From positions 9,907-73,906 of the forward strand of contig JBJETB010000023.1 in the NCBI GenBank assembly GCA_051883095.1: DNA of 64,000 nucleotides. Direction: 5' to 3'. Below, piece by piece: positions 25,306 through 33,952 of the stretch. Each line of letters begins with the position of its first letter. Positions within the stretch are counted from its first letter, which is position 1. Origin of the DNA: SUG1106 sp051883095 (GTDB lineage: Bacteria; Bacillota; Clostridia; Peptostreptococcales; Anaerovoracaceae). A program made the position numbers and the translations under genes. The notes under the pieces were generated by a model that was given only the letters and a program-made list of their open reading frames with translations, was not told the origin of the DNA and ran no database searches.

Positions 25306-25941
25306 TCAGAGCTTGTTAAGTTCGTTAAATATTTTCTGCATCCGTTTATCCAGAGTAGCGCTGACCTCGGCGCAGGCCTTCAGCTCGATGTCTATTCTGG
25401 CCGGTATTTCCTTATCCTTCTTATACCTGAGCTGATGCTCCAGGCTCGCCCAGAAATCCATGGCAACCGTCCTTATCTGCACCTCCACAGGCACCTCAAT
25501 ACAGCCATCTAGCAGGAAAACAGGCACCATCAGAGAAAGATGGAGACTTCTGTAACCGTTAGGCTTCGGATTTGCTATGTAGTCCTTGCAGGTGTTTACT
25601 CTTATGTCGTTCTGAGATGTCAGCATGTGAGCCACCTCGTAAACATCCTCCACGAAATTGCAGACCACTCTGATTCCGGCGATATCCAGAATGTTTTCCC
25701 TTGCCGAAGGAATGGAAATCTCACACTGCAGCCTGCGCAGCTTATCTTCGATTCCATGTGGAGTCTTCAGTCTCTTTTCGATGTGGTGGATAGGATTATA
25801 GTCGTGTCTTACAGCGAAGTCCTCACTGAGTATCTCAATCTTGGTGTCAACCTCTTTTATAGCCGCACTGTACTCGTGTATAAATTCATCGAATCCCGGC
25901 TGTTCCTCCAGCCGTCCGTAATGTTTTTCAACCCAGGTCAA
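25306..25941 (-). CDS. Small alarmone synthetase, RelQ-type (p)ppGpp synthetase
   Basis: 211 residues, the size of single-domain synthetases (RelQ/YjbM) without HD hydrolase or regulatory domains. RelA/SpoT synthetase motifs: KLRRLQCEISIPSARENILD, DIAGIRVVCNFVEDVY, NPKPNGYRSLHLSL and EVQIRTVAMDFWASLEHQLRY. The start codon appears to be TTG at 25941 with AGAGGAAAG 8 bases upstream. It is expected to make (p)ppGpp from ATP and GDP/GTP under stress. It stands alone, convergent with gltX. Confidence 0.9.
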   Translation of the reverse strand: MTWVEKHYGRLEEQPGFDEFIHEYSAAIKEVDTKIEILSEDFAVRHDYNPIHHIEKRLKTPHGIEDKLRRLQCEISIPSARENILDIAGIRVVCNFVEDVYEVAHMLTSQNDIRVNTCKDYIANPKPNGYRSLHLSLMVPVFLLDGCIEVPVEVQIRTVAMDFWASLEHQLRYKKDKEIPARIDIELKACAEVSATLDKRMQKIFNELNKL

Positions 25942-26043
25942 TTTTAACTTTCCTCTCTTTTTTGAGTTTAAATTCAGGAAAAATTCCTTTATAATAATAT
26001 TATAACTGATAATTGTGTAAAAAGAAAGGATTTTGGTGTAGAT

Positions 26044-27030
26044 ATGCTGAAAGTTACTTTAGGAAATACGAATCTGTCCGTCAGCAGAGTCGGAATGGGT
26101 GTGCTGCCTATAGGTCCGGGACAGCTTGCCCTGCCTGTAGACGAAGGCGCAGACATCATCTGTCATGCCGTAAAGCAAGGCATCAATTTCATAGATACGG
26201 CTCAGTACTACCGCACATATCCGTATATAAAGAGGGCTCTGGAAATTCTGGCGGCGTCCGGCGAGGAAAGCACCCGCAGGGCAGCAGACAATCTCATCAT
26301 CTGCTCCAAGTCCCTTTCCTCAGACTACGAGGGCATGATGTCGGCAATCCGTGAAGCTATGACAGAGCTTGACCGCCCTTTCCTGGATATTTTCCTCATG
26401 CATGAGGTGAGAACCGGCGGTTTCGAGGAAAGAAAAGGCGCCTGGCAGGCTCTCATAGACGCACGCAGCAGCGGTCTGGTCAGGGCCATAGGTGTGTCAA
26501 CACACCATGTAGATGTTACCCTCCAGATGGCCGGCATTCCGGAATGCGATGTGGTTTTTCCCCTTATAAACTACGCATCCATGGGCATCCGTCGCGGCTC
26601 AGAGGCCGGTACCTGCGAAGAGATGCTTGAAGCCATCAGAGCATGCCGCAATGCAGGGAAAGGCGTTTTCACCATGAAAGTTTTTGGCGGCGGCAACCTT
26701 ACAGATAACTACCGCAAAGCCCTGGACTACGTGTTTTCCAAAGAGGAAATCCAGTCGGTGATGATAGGTTTCGGCAGTAAATCGGAAGTAGACGATATAA
26801 TCAGCTATCTTGACGGCACCATGCTGCCTGACTATAACCCGGACACCTCCCATAAAAAAATGCGCATAAACCAGGAGGACTGCGAGGGCTGCGGCAGCTG
26901 TATGAAGGTCTGCGCCTCCAAGGCGATTTTCTACAATAAAAACGGGCTGGCCGAAATCGACCAGTCCCTGTGTCTGACCTGCGGTTACTGCAGCTATGCC
27001 TGCCCTGTACGGGCGGTTATCCGGTATTAG
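26044..27030 (+). CDS. Aldo/keto reductase with C-terminal 2[4Fe-4S] ferredoxin domain
   Basis: 328 residues. An aldo/keto reductase barrel (about 1-265) shows GINFIDTAQYYRTYPYIKRAL with the catalytic-type Asp/Tyr, DIFLMHEVRTGG and GLVRAIGVSTHHVDV. A C-terminal ferredoxin module carries CEGCGSCMKVCASKA and CLTCGYCSYACPV, two four-cysteine sets. Such fusions are common in anaerobes and presumably couple ferredoxin to carbonyl reduction; the substrate is unknown. It ends about 24 bases before the arsR promoter and is probably a separate transcription unit. Confidence 0.82.
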   Translation: MLKVTLGNTNLSVSRVGMGVLPIGPGQLALPVDEGADIICHAVKQGINFIDTAQYYRTYPYIKRALEILAASGEESTRRAADNLIICSKSLSSDYEGMMSAIREAMTELDRPFLDIFLMHEVRTGGFEERKGAWQALIDARSSGLVRAIGVSTHHVDVTLQMAGIPECDVVFPLINYASMGIRRGSEAGTCEEMLEAIRACRNAGKGVFTMKVFGGGNLTDNYRKALDYVFSKEEIQSVMIGFGSKSEVDDIISYLDGTMLPDYNPDTSHKKMRINQEDCEGCGSCMKVCASKAIFYNKNGLAEIDQSLCLTCGYCSYACPVRAVIRY

Positions 27031-27053
27031 AACACGAATTTATTTAAAAAGCA

Positions 27054-27082
27054 TTGACAAATATCTATATGAGCGATATACT
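27054..27082 (+). promoter_or_regulatory. Promoter of the ars-type operon
   Basis: TTGACA (27054-27059), 17 bases, TATACT (27077-27082): a near-consensus sigma-A promoter 36 bases before the arsR start. Confidence 0.8.
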
Positions 27083-27093
27083 GACATATAGAT
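27063..27093. promoter_or_regulatory. ArsR-type operator
   Basis: ATCTATATG (27063-27071) and CATATAGAT (27085-27093) are exact complements separated by 13 bases and straddle the -10 box. A repressor bound here would block the promoter, the usual mode of ArsR/SmtB proteins. Confidence 0.65.
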
Positions 27094-27117
27094 AATTTTC
27101 TATAGGAGGATGATTCG

Positions 27118-27441
27118 ATGCAGTTGGATGAAAAGAAAACCGCTTTAGTCTTTAAAGCATTTTGCGACGAAAACCGCATCCGCATTCTCAAACTTCTCAG
27201 AACCGGCGAGAAATGCGCATGCAAGCTCCTTGAGGAAATCAATGTCACCCAGCCTACGCTGTCACACCATATGAAAATACTCTGTGACTCCGGTGTCGTT
27301 GTCGGCCGCAAGGAAGGCAAGTGGACACACTATTCGATTTCTCCGTCCGGTGCGGAATATGCAGCATCATGCCTCAAAGCGCTTACAACCCTTGAGCTTT
27401 CAGATGAAGAATGTGAAGCAAAGTCGTGTTGTGAAGAATGA
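27118..27441 (+). CDS. arsR: ArsR/SmtB-family metalloregulator
   Basis: 107 residues with a winged helix-turn-helix: FKAFCDENRIRILKLLRTGEKCACKLLEEINVTQPTLSHHMKIL. The CAC pair in the recognition region corresponds to the CxC arsenite-sensing motif of ArsR proteins, and the tail ends CEAKSCCEE, which adds cysteines. The start has AGGAGG 7 bases upstream. It heads an operon with a permease, ferredoxin-DUF2703, thioredoxin-like and ArsC genes, so arsenic or a related thiophile is the likely inducer. Confidence 0.85.
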   Translation: MQLDEKKTALVFKAFCDENRIRILKLLRTGEKCACKLLEEINVTQPTLSHHMKILCDSGVVVGRKEGKWTHYSISPSGAEYAASCLKALTTLELSDEECEAKSCCEE

Positions 27442-27529
27442 TGAATCCATCATTTTTCGCCCACGGCTATATATATGACAATTACATAGACATATTTCAA
27501 TTTAACTATATGAAATGAAAGGAGCTTTT

Positions 27530-28543
27530 ATGGAAGTGTTTAAAACAGCCTGGGATTTCTTTCAGAATGAAGTTCTGGGCATGCAGTGGCTTAACCGCCT
27601 GATTACCGCCCTTTTAAATGCCTGCGGTCTTGACACATCAGGCAGATTTGGAGGCAGTGTGCAGTTCTTTATATACGATACCATCAAAATAATCGCGCTG
27701 CTGTGCGTACTGATTTTGATAATATCCTATATTCAGAGCTATTTCCCTCCTGAGAGGACTAAACAGATACTCGGAAGATTTCACGGAATATGGGCAAACA
27801 TGATTGCGGCCCTTCTCGGCACAGTAACGCCATTCTGCTCCTGCTCGTCAATTCCTCTTTTTATCGGTTTTACCAGTGCAGGACTTCCTCTGGGTGTGAC
27901 ATTTTCTTTTCTGATTTCTTCGCCCATGGTTGACCTTGGCAGCCTTGTACTTCTGATGAGCATTTTTGGCTGGAAGGTTGCAATTATATACGTTATCCTC
28001 GGGCTGGTTATTGCGGTTGCGGGAGGTACTTTAATTGAGAAAATGAATCTTGATGACCAGGTAGAAGAATTTATCAGAAACGGTCATGCTATCGATATAC
28101 CCCAGGAGGAGCTGCATTTCAAAGACCGCATTAAGTATGCCTGTGAACAGGTCATTGCCACCGCGAAAAAAGTGATTCCTTACATACTTATCGGCGTAGG
28201 CATCGGCGCTGTTATACATAACTGGATACCTGAATCATTTATCGTGAAAGCCCTCGGAGATGACAATCCCTTCGGCGTTATTATTGCCACCATTGCAGGT
28301 ATTCCTATGTATGCGGATATTTTCGGAACCATACCTATCGCGGAAGCACTGCTTTCAAAAGGTGCCCTGCTTGGAGTTGTCCTTTCCTTTATGATGGGAG
28401 TAACCACTCTGTCACTGCCGTCAATGATTATGCTCCGCAAGGCGGTTAAGCCGAAGCTTCTTGGTATCTTCACCGCCATATGCGCAGCAGGAATTGTCAT
28501 CGTCGGATATTTCTTTAACCTGATACAGCCTATGATTATATAA
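27530..28543 (+). CDS. ArsP-like permease (UPF0718/DUF318)
   Basis: 337 residues with about eight to ten membrane spans and the diagnostic TPFCSCSSIPLFIGFTSAGLP segment (TPFCSCS). ArsP members export trivalent organoarsenicals; relatives have broader or unknown roles. A central cytoplasmic loop EKMNLDDQVEEFIRNGHAIDI separates two halves, and the second half has the IPMYADIFGTIPIAEAL segment. The start MEVFKTAWD follows AAAGGAG; an ATG 15 bases upstream overlaps that site and is rejected. It is the only candidate efflux pump in the operon, as no ArsB or Acr3 is visible. Confidence 0.8.
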   Translation: MEVFKTAWDFFQNEVLGMQWLNRLITALLNACGLDTSGRFGGSVQFFIYDTIKIIALLCVLILIISYIQSYFPPERTKQILGRFHGIWANMIAALLGTVTPFCSCSSIPLFIGFTSAGLPLGVTFSFLISSPMVDLGSLVLLMSIFGWKVAIIYVILGLVIAVAGGTLIEKMNLDDQVEEFIRNGHAIDIPQEELHFKDRIKYACEQVIATAKKVIPYILIGVGIGAVIHNWIPESFIVKALGDDNPFGVIIATIAGIPMYADIFGTIPIAEALLSKGALLGVVLSFMMGVTTLSLPSMIMLRKAVKPKLLGIFTAICAAGIVIVGYFFNLIQPMII

Positions 28544-28560
28544 GAACGGAGGAGATGGAA

Positions 28561-29340
28561 ATGGCTAAAAAATGGTATCCGGTAGTGGATATACTTACTT
28601 GCATCGAATGTGGAACCTGCGTAAATTTCTGTCCACATGGAGTCTATGATAAAACTAAAGCTCCCGCACCTGTTGTGGTCAATCCTGATGGGTGCATTGA
28701 CCACTGTCATGGCTGCGGAAATAAATGTCCCGCAGGTGCAATCAGCTATGTAGGGGACGATACAGGCTGGATTCCGCCGGCTCTCCGCAATAAAGGTGGC
28801 TCGCCCGATAATGCATCAGACTGCGACTGCGGGTGCGGATGCAGCTGTGCCTCTGAACCTGAACCTGCTGCAAATATTAAAAAACTGCAGATAGAGTATC
28901 TGTACCTGGACTTATATACATGTGACCGCTGTATAGGAACAAATGTCGTTCTCAGGGAAGTAGTCGATACTCTTCGTCCTGTGTTAACTATGGCAGGATA
29001 TGAAGTTGACTATAAAGAATGTGAAATGGCTACGGCTCAGATTGCTGAACAATACCGTTTTCTTTCTTCGCCAACCATTCGTGTAAATGGTCAGGACATA
29101 TTCGGAGATATTAAGGAATCAGACTGTGGCTGCTGCGGCGAAATAGCGGGAACCGATATTGATTGCCGCGTATTTGAACATGAAGGCGAAATTTACGAAG
29201 TACCAACAAAAGAAATGCTTGCTGATGCAATTTTAAGGAGCATTTACACAGAGCATTCCACTTGTGAATGCACATCTTATATAATGCCTGACAATCTGAA
29301 ACGGTTCTATGAAGGTAAAAAAACTGGAGGTAATTTATAA
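28561..29340 (+). CDS. Ferredoxin-DUF2703 fusion protein
   Basis: 259 residues. The N-terminus is a ferredoxin domain: CIECGTCVNFCPHGVYD and CIDHCHGCGNKCPAGAISYVG. A Cys-rich linker (DCDCGCGCSCASEPEP) joins it to a DUF2703 domain with YLYLDLYTCDRCIGTNVVLREVV and FLSSPTIRVNGQDIFGDI, followed by DCGCCG and CECTSY cysteines. About 30 cysteines suggest metal or metalloid binding. DUF2703 proteins recur beside arsenic genes but have no established activity; a ferredoxin-driven redox or thiol-transfer role is inference. The start MAKKWYP has GGAGG 8 bases upstream. Confidence 0.75.
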   Translation: MAKKWYPVVDILTCIECGTCVNFCPHGVYDKTKAPAPVVVNPDGCIDHCHGCGNKCPAGAISYVGDDTGWIPPALRNKGGSPDNASDCDCGCGCSCASEPEPAANIKKLQIEYLYLDLYTCDRCIGTNVVLREVVDTLRPVLTMAGYEVDYKECEMATAQIAEQYRFLSSPTIRVNGQDIFGDIKESDCGCCGEIAGTDIDCRVFEHEGEIYEVPTKEMLADAILRSIYTEHSTCECTSYIMPDNLKRFYEGKKTGGNL

Positions 29341-29666
29341 TGTCACTGTTTAATTTTGGAAAGAAAAAAGAAGAAAAAAAGGAAATGGCAAATGATTGCT
29401 GCCCTGAAGCAAGAAGCAGCATCTGCTGCATCAAAGTCTTAGGTGCAGGGTGCAAATCCTGCCACGAGCAATATGAAAATGCTAAGGAAGCCGTTAAAGC
29501 AATGGGTTTGGCTGTGGAAGTGGAATATATCACTGATATGCAGAAGGTTATGGAATACGGTGTCATGAGTATGCCTGCCATTGTAGTTAACGAAAAGGTT
29601 GTATCCATGGGTAAAGTGCTGAAACCGTCCGATGTTGAGAAGCTGCTGCAGAAAATGGGTTTCTGA
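29340..29666 (+). CDS. Redox-active disulfide (thioredoxin-like) protein
   Basis: 108 residues. After a lysine-rich start (FGKKKEEKKE) there is a thioredoxin-like fold with the redox pair GAGCKSCHEQYENAKEA, then VEYITDMQKVMEYGVMSMPAIVVNEKVVSMGKVL, matching the small 'redox-active disulfide protein' family. Its start overlaps the stop of the ferredoxin-DUF2703 gene (TAATG). It likely recycles disulfides for the arsenate reductase encoded next to it. Confidence 0.82.
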   Translation: MSLFNFGKKKEEKKEMANDCCPEARSSICCIKVLGAGCKSCHEQYENAKEAVKAMGLAVEVEYITDMQKVMEYGVMSMPAIVVNEKVVSMGKVLKPSDVEKLLQKMGF

Positions 29667-29685
29667 TGTGAAAAGGTATCAAGAA

Positions 29686-30066
29686 ATGACTAAGAAAAAA
29701 GTAGCTTTCATCTGTGTGCACAACTCCTGCCGCAGTCAGATTGCTGAAGCCCTCGGCAAGCATTTTAGAGGAAAAGATTTTGAGTTTTACTCTGCCGGAA
29801 CAGAGACCAAACCTCAGATAAATCAGGATGCCGTCAGATTGATAAAGGAGCTTTACGGTATCGACATGGAACTGACGCAGTACAGCAAAACATTCGAAGA
29901 GATCCCCGACCCGGATATTGTCATCTCAATGGGCTGTGATGTAGGCTGCCCATATATCGGCAGGTCCTATGATTACAACTGGGAACTCCCTGACCCAACG
30001 GGGCAAAATGATGAATATTTCAAAGATATCATAAAGAAGATAGAGCGCAAAATTAAAGAATTATAG
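29686..30066 (+). CDS. arsC: Arsenate reductase, thioredoxin-coupled ArsC (LMW phosphatase type)
   Basis: 126 residues. The CX5R loop CVHNSCRSQIAEALGK gives C10, C15 and R16, and SMGCDVGCPY supplies C84 and C88, the relay cysteines of the Staphylococcus-type enzyme that reduces arsenate to arsenite using thioredoxin. The start MTKKKVAFIC was chosen to fit the family N-terminus; it overlaps no upstream coding. It is the last gene of the operon and is followed by repeat copy D. Confidence 0.88.
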   Translation: MTKKKVAFICVHNSCRSQIAEALGKHFRGKDFEFYSAGTETKPQINQDAVRLIKELYGIDMELTQYSKTFEEIPDPDIVISMGCDVGCPYIGRSYDYNWELPDPTGQNDEYFKDIIKKIERKIKEL

Positions 30067-30070
30067 AATT

Positions 30071-30121
30071 GTCAACCTTCACGCAGCATTTTTCAATGGG
30101 TTCAGAGCTCGAAAGGTTGAC
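30071..30121. repeat. 51-nt palindromic-ended repeat, copy D
   Basis: Ends GTCAACCTT/AAGGTTGAC around TTTTTCAATGGGTTCAGAGCTC. It starts 4 bases after the arsC stop and may act as its terminator. Confidence 0.8.
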
Positions 30122-30177
30122 ACAATCACTTTGTTTTGTTCCTGTTATTACAATTTAATTACATAAAACTACAAAAA

Positions 30178-30215
30178 GTCATCCTTTTTGCCGATTTTCA
30201 CCGTAAGAAGGATGA
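30178..30215. repeat. Shorter related hairpin between repeats D and E
   Basis: GTCATCCTT and AAGGATGAC pair exactly, around GATTTTCACCGT; A-rich before and T-rich after, so it may work as a terminator in both directions. It looks like a 38-nt variant of the 51-nt family with a compensated stem change. Confidence 0.65.
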
Positions 30216-30262
30216 CTTTTTTGGTTACTTCAGTCTTATATTTTCAGGATACAGGCCGAATT

Positions 30263-30313
30263 ATCAACCTTGACTCATCATTTTCCAATGGTTTCAGAGC
30301 TCGAAAGGTTGAC
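30263..30313. repeat. 51-nt palindromic-ended repeat, copy E
   Basis: ATCAACCTT at the left (one mismatch to the consensus G) and AAGGTTGAC at the right, with core TTTTCCAATGGTTTCAGAGCTC very close to copy D. It lies 27 bases from the end of the convergent aminotransferase gene. Confidence 0.75.
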
Positions 30314-30340
30314 TTTTGGCGTCGGAATGATTTTTTAATA

Positions 30341-31372
30341 TTACGCCAGCAGATACAGATCGTCCAGACCCAGAAGATCCATGAGCACCCATATTGCGTC
30401 GTTCACATCCCGGCGGGTGTTGAAATAGCCGAAACTGAAACGTGTGAGCCCATCGGGTGTTCCCATGGCCTCCATCAGCATAGGCGCCTCAAATGACCCG
30501 GACTTTACCACTATGCCGTTCTTTCTCATGTGAAGCTTTATCTCTTCCGGTGTAAAGCCTTCTACCTTTACAGCCACAGTCGGAATTCTCACGCCCGTGC
30601 CGAAATCTCCGAAAACAGTCACCTTGTCCATTGACTGCACCGACTCGAAGAAACGTTTGGCCAGTCTGTGCGGGAATATGGAGATACCGTAGATTCCCTT
30701 TTCCTTGATGAAATCCAGGGCTGCGCAGAAACCGCCGTAAATCTCCGGCTTTATTTCACCGATACTGTCCACAAGCTTACTGTCAGGAGTGAGCCCATCT
30801 TTCAGGCAGATTCCGCCGATTCCATAAGGTCCCATAAGCTTCTTATGTCCTGCAAAGCAGAAAACATCTGCTCCCAGAGTTTCAAGATTTATCTCACAGG
30901 CGCCTGCTGTCTGGGAACCGTCGCATATCACCATCAGCTTATGCCGTCTGGCTATGGTGCCGATAATCTCCATGTCGTTGATGTTTCCGGTCACATTGGA
31001 ACCGTGGGACACGACCAAAAATCTCGTATTATCCTTTATAGCTCCCTCGATATCCTCATATTTCAGCCTGCCGTAACTGCTGATACCTATGTAGGTGACC
31101 TCCGCTCCTTCAGCTGTAAGGTCATCCAGAACAGAAACCGTTGAACTCTGCTCCATAACCGTTGAAATCACATGGTCTCCCGGCCTGATAAAACTTCTGA
31201 GCACGATATCCATAGCCTGAAACTCGTCGTGAGTAAAGATGATATTCTCAGGTTTTTTCATGTGGAAAAGCTCTGCAAGCTTTGCCTTTGCCGTTTCTGC
31301 ATCAGCAGGCGGCGCAGATTTTACGCTTTCCGGTTTAACTGCCGTAGTGTATGCGTTGTTAAGAAAAATCAT
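30341..31372 (-). CDS. Class V aminotransferase-fold protein lacking the desulfurase cysteine
   Basis: 343 residues of the cysteine desulfurase/selenocysteine lyase-like PLP family. It has the PLP lysine context FAGHKKLMGPYG (K177), CDGSQTAGA (D151, Q154) and SHGSNVTG. In family members with desulfurase activity the active loop reads roughly G-L-H-C-A-P; here it is SGSFEAPMLMEAMGT, with Glu295 in the cysteine position. The usual EHNS His is Gln75 (MEQSS). Cysteine desulfuration is therefore unlikely and another PLP reaction is possible. It is followed by the isochorismatase and Bcp genes in opposite reading order (it is last in the minus-strand set). Confidence 0.75.
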   Translation of the reverse strand: MIFLNNAYTTAVKPESVKSAPPADAETAKAKLAELFHMKKPENIIFTHDEFQAMDIVLRSFIRPGDHVISTVMEQSSTVSVLDDLTAEGAEVTYIGISSYGRLKYEDIEGAIKDNTRFLVVSHGSNVTGNINDMEIIGTIARRHKLMVICDGSQTAGACEINLETLGADVFCFAGHKKLMGPYGIGGICLKDGLTPDSKLVDSIGEIKPEIYGGFCAALDFIKEKGIYGISIFPHRLAKRFFESVQSMDKVTVFGDFGTGVRIPTVAVKVEGFTPEEIKLHMRKNGIVVKSGSFEAPMLMEAMGTPDGLTRFSFGYFNTRRDVNDAIWVLMDLLGLDDLYLLA

Positions 31373-31406
31373 AGTTTAACCTTTATTCTTTCTTTTATGA
31401 GGTGCG

Positions 31407-31946
31407 TTATCTTACAATTTTAACGTGGAGATTTTCCATAAGCGCGAGAGCTTTTTCGCCCATCTCCGGGTCGTTGGAAGCCACGCATGACGCGTCAACG
31501 GTAATCGGCACCTCCGGCATTGCCGCTTTGGCAATAACCATATTGGAAATAACGCAGATGTTGGTCACAACTCCGGCCAGCTCCACGCTTTCATATTCAT
31601 CAGCCCTGTCTCTCAGGTAATCGCCCAGTTCCATAGAGCCGAAAGTCGGCTTGGAAAATACCACATCCTGCTCTTCCTTAAGTCCTGCGACCTTGCCATA
31701 AAGGTCCCAGCCTGCTTCACCCATGATGCAGTGAGGCACCGGAAGATTGGTTCCCTCCTGGGTTTCCATATAATTCTTGCCGTGAGTGTCCATGGTGAAA
31801 ATCACCTGTCCTTCCTCTCCGTATCCCCGGTACGTTTCTATCTTGGCTGCGATTGCTTCCTCAATCTCCACCGCTCCCGGAAATCCCAGTGAGCCAGTAA
31901 CGAAGTCGTTCTGATAGTCCACGACAATTAAAAGTTTCTTTTTCAT
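31407..31946 (-). CDS. Isochorismatase-family cysteine hydrolase (nicotinamidase-like)
   Basis: 179 residues. The catalytic triad of the family is visible: Asp10 in VVDYQNDFVTGSLG, Lys99 in VVFSKPTFGS and Cys131 in AGVVTNICVISN. TMDTHGKNYMETQEG and LPVPHCIMG look like the metal-binding segment of nicotinamidases (nicotinamide to nicotinate). The start MKKKLLIVV is preferred over an ATG 30 bases upstream because the fold begins there. Exact substrate not certain. Confidence 0.8.
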   Translation of the reverse strand: MKKKLLIVVDYQNDFVTGSLGFPGAVEIEEAIAAKIETYRGYGEEGQVIFTMDTHGKNYMETQEGTNLPVPHCIMGEAGWDLYGKVAGLKEEQDVVFSKPTFGSMELGDYLRDRADEYESVELAGVVTNICVISNMVIAKAAMPEVPITVDASCVASNDPEMGEKALALMENLHVKIVR

Positions 31947-31986
31947 TTTATTCTCTTCTGCCTCCTGAATAATCAATTTTTTTCAA

Positions 31987-32439
31987 TTAAAGTTCCTCCA
32001 GCATCTTTGCCGGATTCTCCGCTGCCTTCACCTTGCCGAAGGCCTTTTCTATTATTCCGTTTTCATCGATTAAATATGTGGTGCGGACCACGCCCATGGT
32101 CTTTTTGCCGTACATATTCTTTTCCTGCCATACGTCGTAGGCCCTGATAGCCTCCAGTTCCGTATCAGCCAGCAGCACAAAAGGCAGACTGAACTTTTCC
32201 TCAAACTTTTTATGTGATGCAGCGCTGTCTTTGCTTATGCCGATTACCTCTGCACCCTTTTCCAGAAAATGCGGGTAGAGTTCTCCGAAGCCGCAGGCCT
32301 GTTTGGTGCAGCCTGGTGTGTTATCCTTTGAGTAAAAATACAGCACTACTTTTTTACCTTTGAATTCCTCAAGGCTGTGCATATTGCCGTTCTGATCCGG
32401 CAGATTGAATGACGGCGCCTTGATACCTGTTTCCAGCAT
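31987..32439 (-). CDS. bcp: Thiol peroxidase of the BCP/PrxQ type
   Basis: 150 residues. The motif YSKDNTPGCTKQACGFGELY gives peroxidatic Cys44 and resolving Cys49, the pattern of two-cysteine BCP peroxiredoxins that reduce hydroperoxides with thioredoxin. It starts MLETGIKAPSFNLPDQNG, standard for the family. It lies 41 bases before the isochorismatase-like gene. Confidence 0.92.
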   Translation of the reverse strand: MLETGIKAPSFNLPDQNGNMHSLEEFKGKKVVLYFYSKDNTPGCTKQACGFGELYPHFLEKGAEVIGISKDSAASHKKFEEKFSLPFVLLADTELEAIRAYDVWQEKNMYGKKTMGVVRTTYLIDENGIIEKAFGKVKAAENPAKMLEEL

Positions 32440-32511
32440 GATTGTGTCCTCCGTGTTGTTTCATATATGTTTTTATTTTAAACGTTTCATCACACGGTGA
32501 CAAGCACTTTT

Positions 32512-33927
32512 TTACTTCTGTTGCTCCAGCTTCCGTCCCATGATTACGCCCATGGCAGAAGCCATCATCAGCCCTCTGGTCCAGCCGCTGGAGTCTCCCA
32601 GGCAGTGAAGATTCTTCACGTTTGTATTGAAGTCGGTGTCCATCTTAACCTTGTTGCTGTAGAATTTAAGCTCCGGCGAGTAAAGCAGCGTTTCTGCAGC
32701 CGCAAAGCCCGGCACCACGTGGTCAACAGCCTGAATGAAGTTGATGATGTTTATCATGGCACGGTACGGCATGGCAGCAGTAATATCACCTGCCACCGCA
32801 TCCGGCAGAGTAGGTTTCACGTTGGAGCGGGAAAGCTCCTTTTCCCAGGTGCGCTTGCCGTCAAGGATGTCACCGTAGCGCTGCACCAGGATGTGGCCAG
32901 CACCCAGCATATTAGTCACCTCGCCTATTTTTCTTGCATACTCGATAGGCTGGTTGAAGGGCTCCGTGAAATCGTGAGAGCACAGTATTGCCAGGTTGGT
33001 ATTGCCTGACTTGAGTTCCTTATATGAATGTCCGTTTACAACGGCAAGGTCGTCATCGTAGTTTTCCTGGCTGACGAAGCCGCCCGGGTTCTGACAGAAT
33101 GTTCTTACCTTATTTTTGAAAGGCTGCGGATATCCGATGAGCTTTGATTCGTAAAGCACGTTGTTAACGTCTTCCATAATCTCGTTTCTTACCTCCACGC
33201 GAACTCCGATGTCCACAGTTCCCGGCGCGTGGGCTATGTCGTATCTTGCGCAGATTTTTTCCAGCCATTCCGCTCCACGTCGGCCTGTGGCTATTACCGT
33301 ATGGCCGGCCAGTATCTCTGTCCTTTCACCGCCGGAAGTGCCTGCAGCGGTCTCCGGTTCTATTACTATGCCTTTGCAGACTCTTTCCTCCAAAATCACA
33401 TCACAGCAGTTGTAACCGAAAAGAATTTCCACACCCTTCTCCTTCAGAAATCTCTCGATGGCGAGATAAATTTCCTGAGCCTTTTCCGTTCCCAGATGGC
33501 GTATAGGGCAGTCCACCAGCTTGAGGCCGGCCTGAATTGCCCGCTTTCTTATGTCCTTAACCTTTTCAGTCTGGCCGATGCCTTCCACCTTGGTGTCTGC
33601 ACCGAATTCCAGATATATCTTGTCTGTGTAGTCTATCATTTCCTGAGCAAAATTTTCTCCGATAAGGTTGGGCAGGTCGCCGCCTACCTCGCAGCTTAAG
33701 GAAAGCTTTCCATCGGAAAATGCTCCTGCTCCGGAAAATCCTGTTGTAATGCTGCAGGGCTTGCAGTTTACGCATTTCTTCGTGGTGTTCTTAGGGCATC
33801 TGCGATTTTCGATAGCGCGGCCCTTTTCCACTATTATAATCTTCTGGCTGCTGCCCTGTCTTATCATCTCCAGCGCTGTGAAAATCCCCGCCGGTCCGGC
33901 TCCTACTATGGCTACATCATATTTCAT
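32512..33927 (-). CDS. FAD-dependent dehydrogenase (COG2509-like)
   Basis: 471 residues. The Rossmann dinucleotide motif VAIVGAGPAGIFTALEM is at the N-terminus. A cysteine cluster CPKNTTKKCVNCKPC (near 44-58), then GFSGAGAFSDGKLSL and a C-terminal LHCLGDSSGWTRGLMMASAMG identify the uncharacterised FAD-dependent dehydrogenase family widespread in Clostridia. The cysteines may bind a cluster or zinc. No physiological substrate is known; neighbouring redox genes suggest an electron-transfer role only weakly. Confidence 0.82.
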   Translation of the reverse strand: MKYDVAIVGAGPAGIFTALEMIRQGSSQKIIIVEKGRAIENRRCPKNTTKKCVNCKPCSITTGFSGAGAFSDGKLSLSCEVGGDLPNLIGENFAQEMIDYTDKIYLEFGADTKVEGIGQTEKVKDIRKRAIQAGLKLVDCPIRHLGTEKAQEIYLAIERFLKEKGVEILFGYNCCDVILEERVCKGIVIEPETAAGTSGGERTEILAGHTVIATGRRGAEWLEKICARYDIAHAPGTVDIGVRVEVRNEIMEDVNNVLYESKLIGYPQPFKNKVRTFCQNPGGFVSQENYDDDLAVVNGHSYKELKSGNTNLAILCSHDFTEPFNQPIEYARKIGEVTNMLGAGHILVQRYGDILDGKRTWEKELSRSNVKPTLPDAVAGDITAAMPYRAMINIINFIQAVDHVVPGFAAAETLLYSPELKFYSNKVKMDTDFNTNVKNLHCLGDSSGWTRGLMMASAMGVIMGRKLEQQK

Positions 33928-33952
33928 ATTTTAAACCTCCTTTTTTTTCTTA

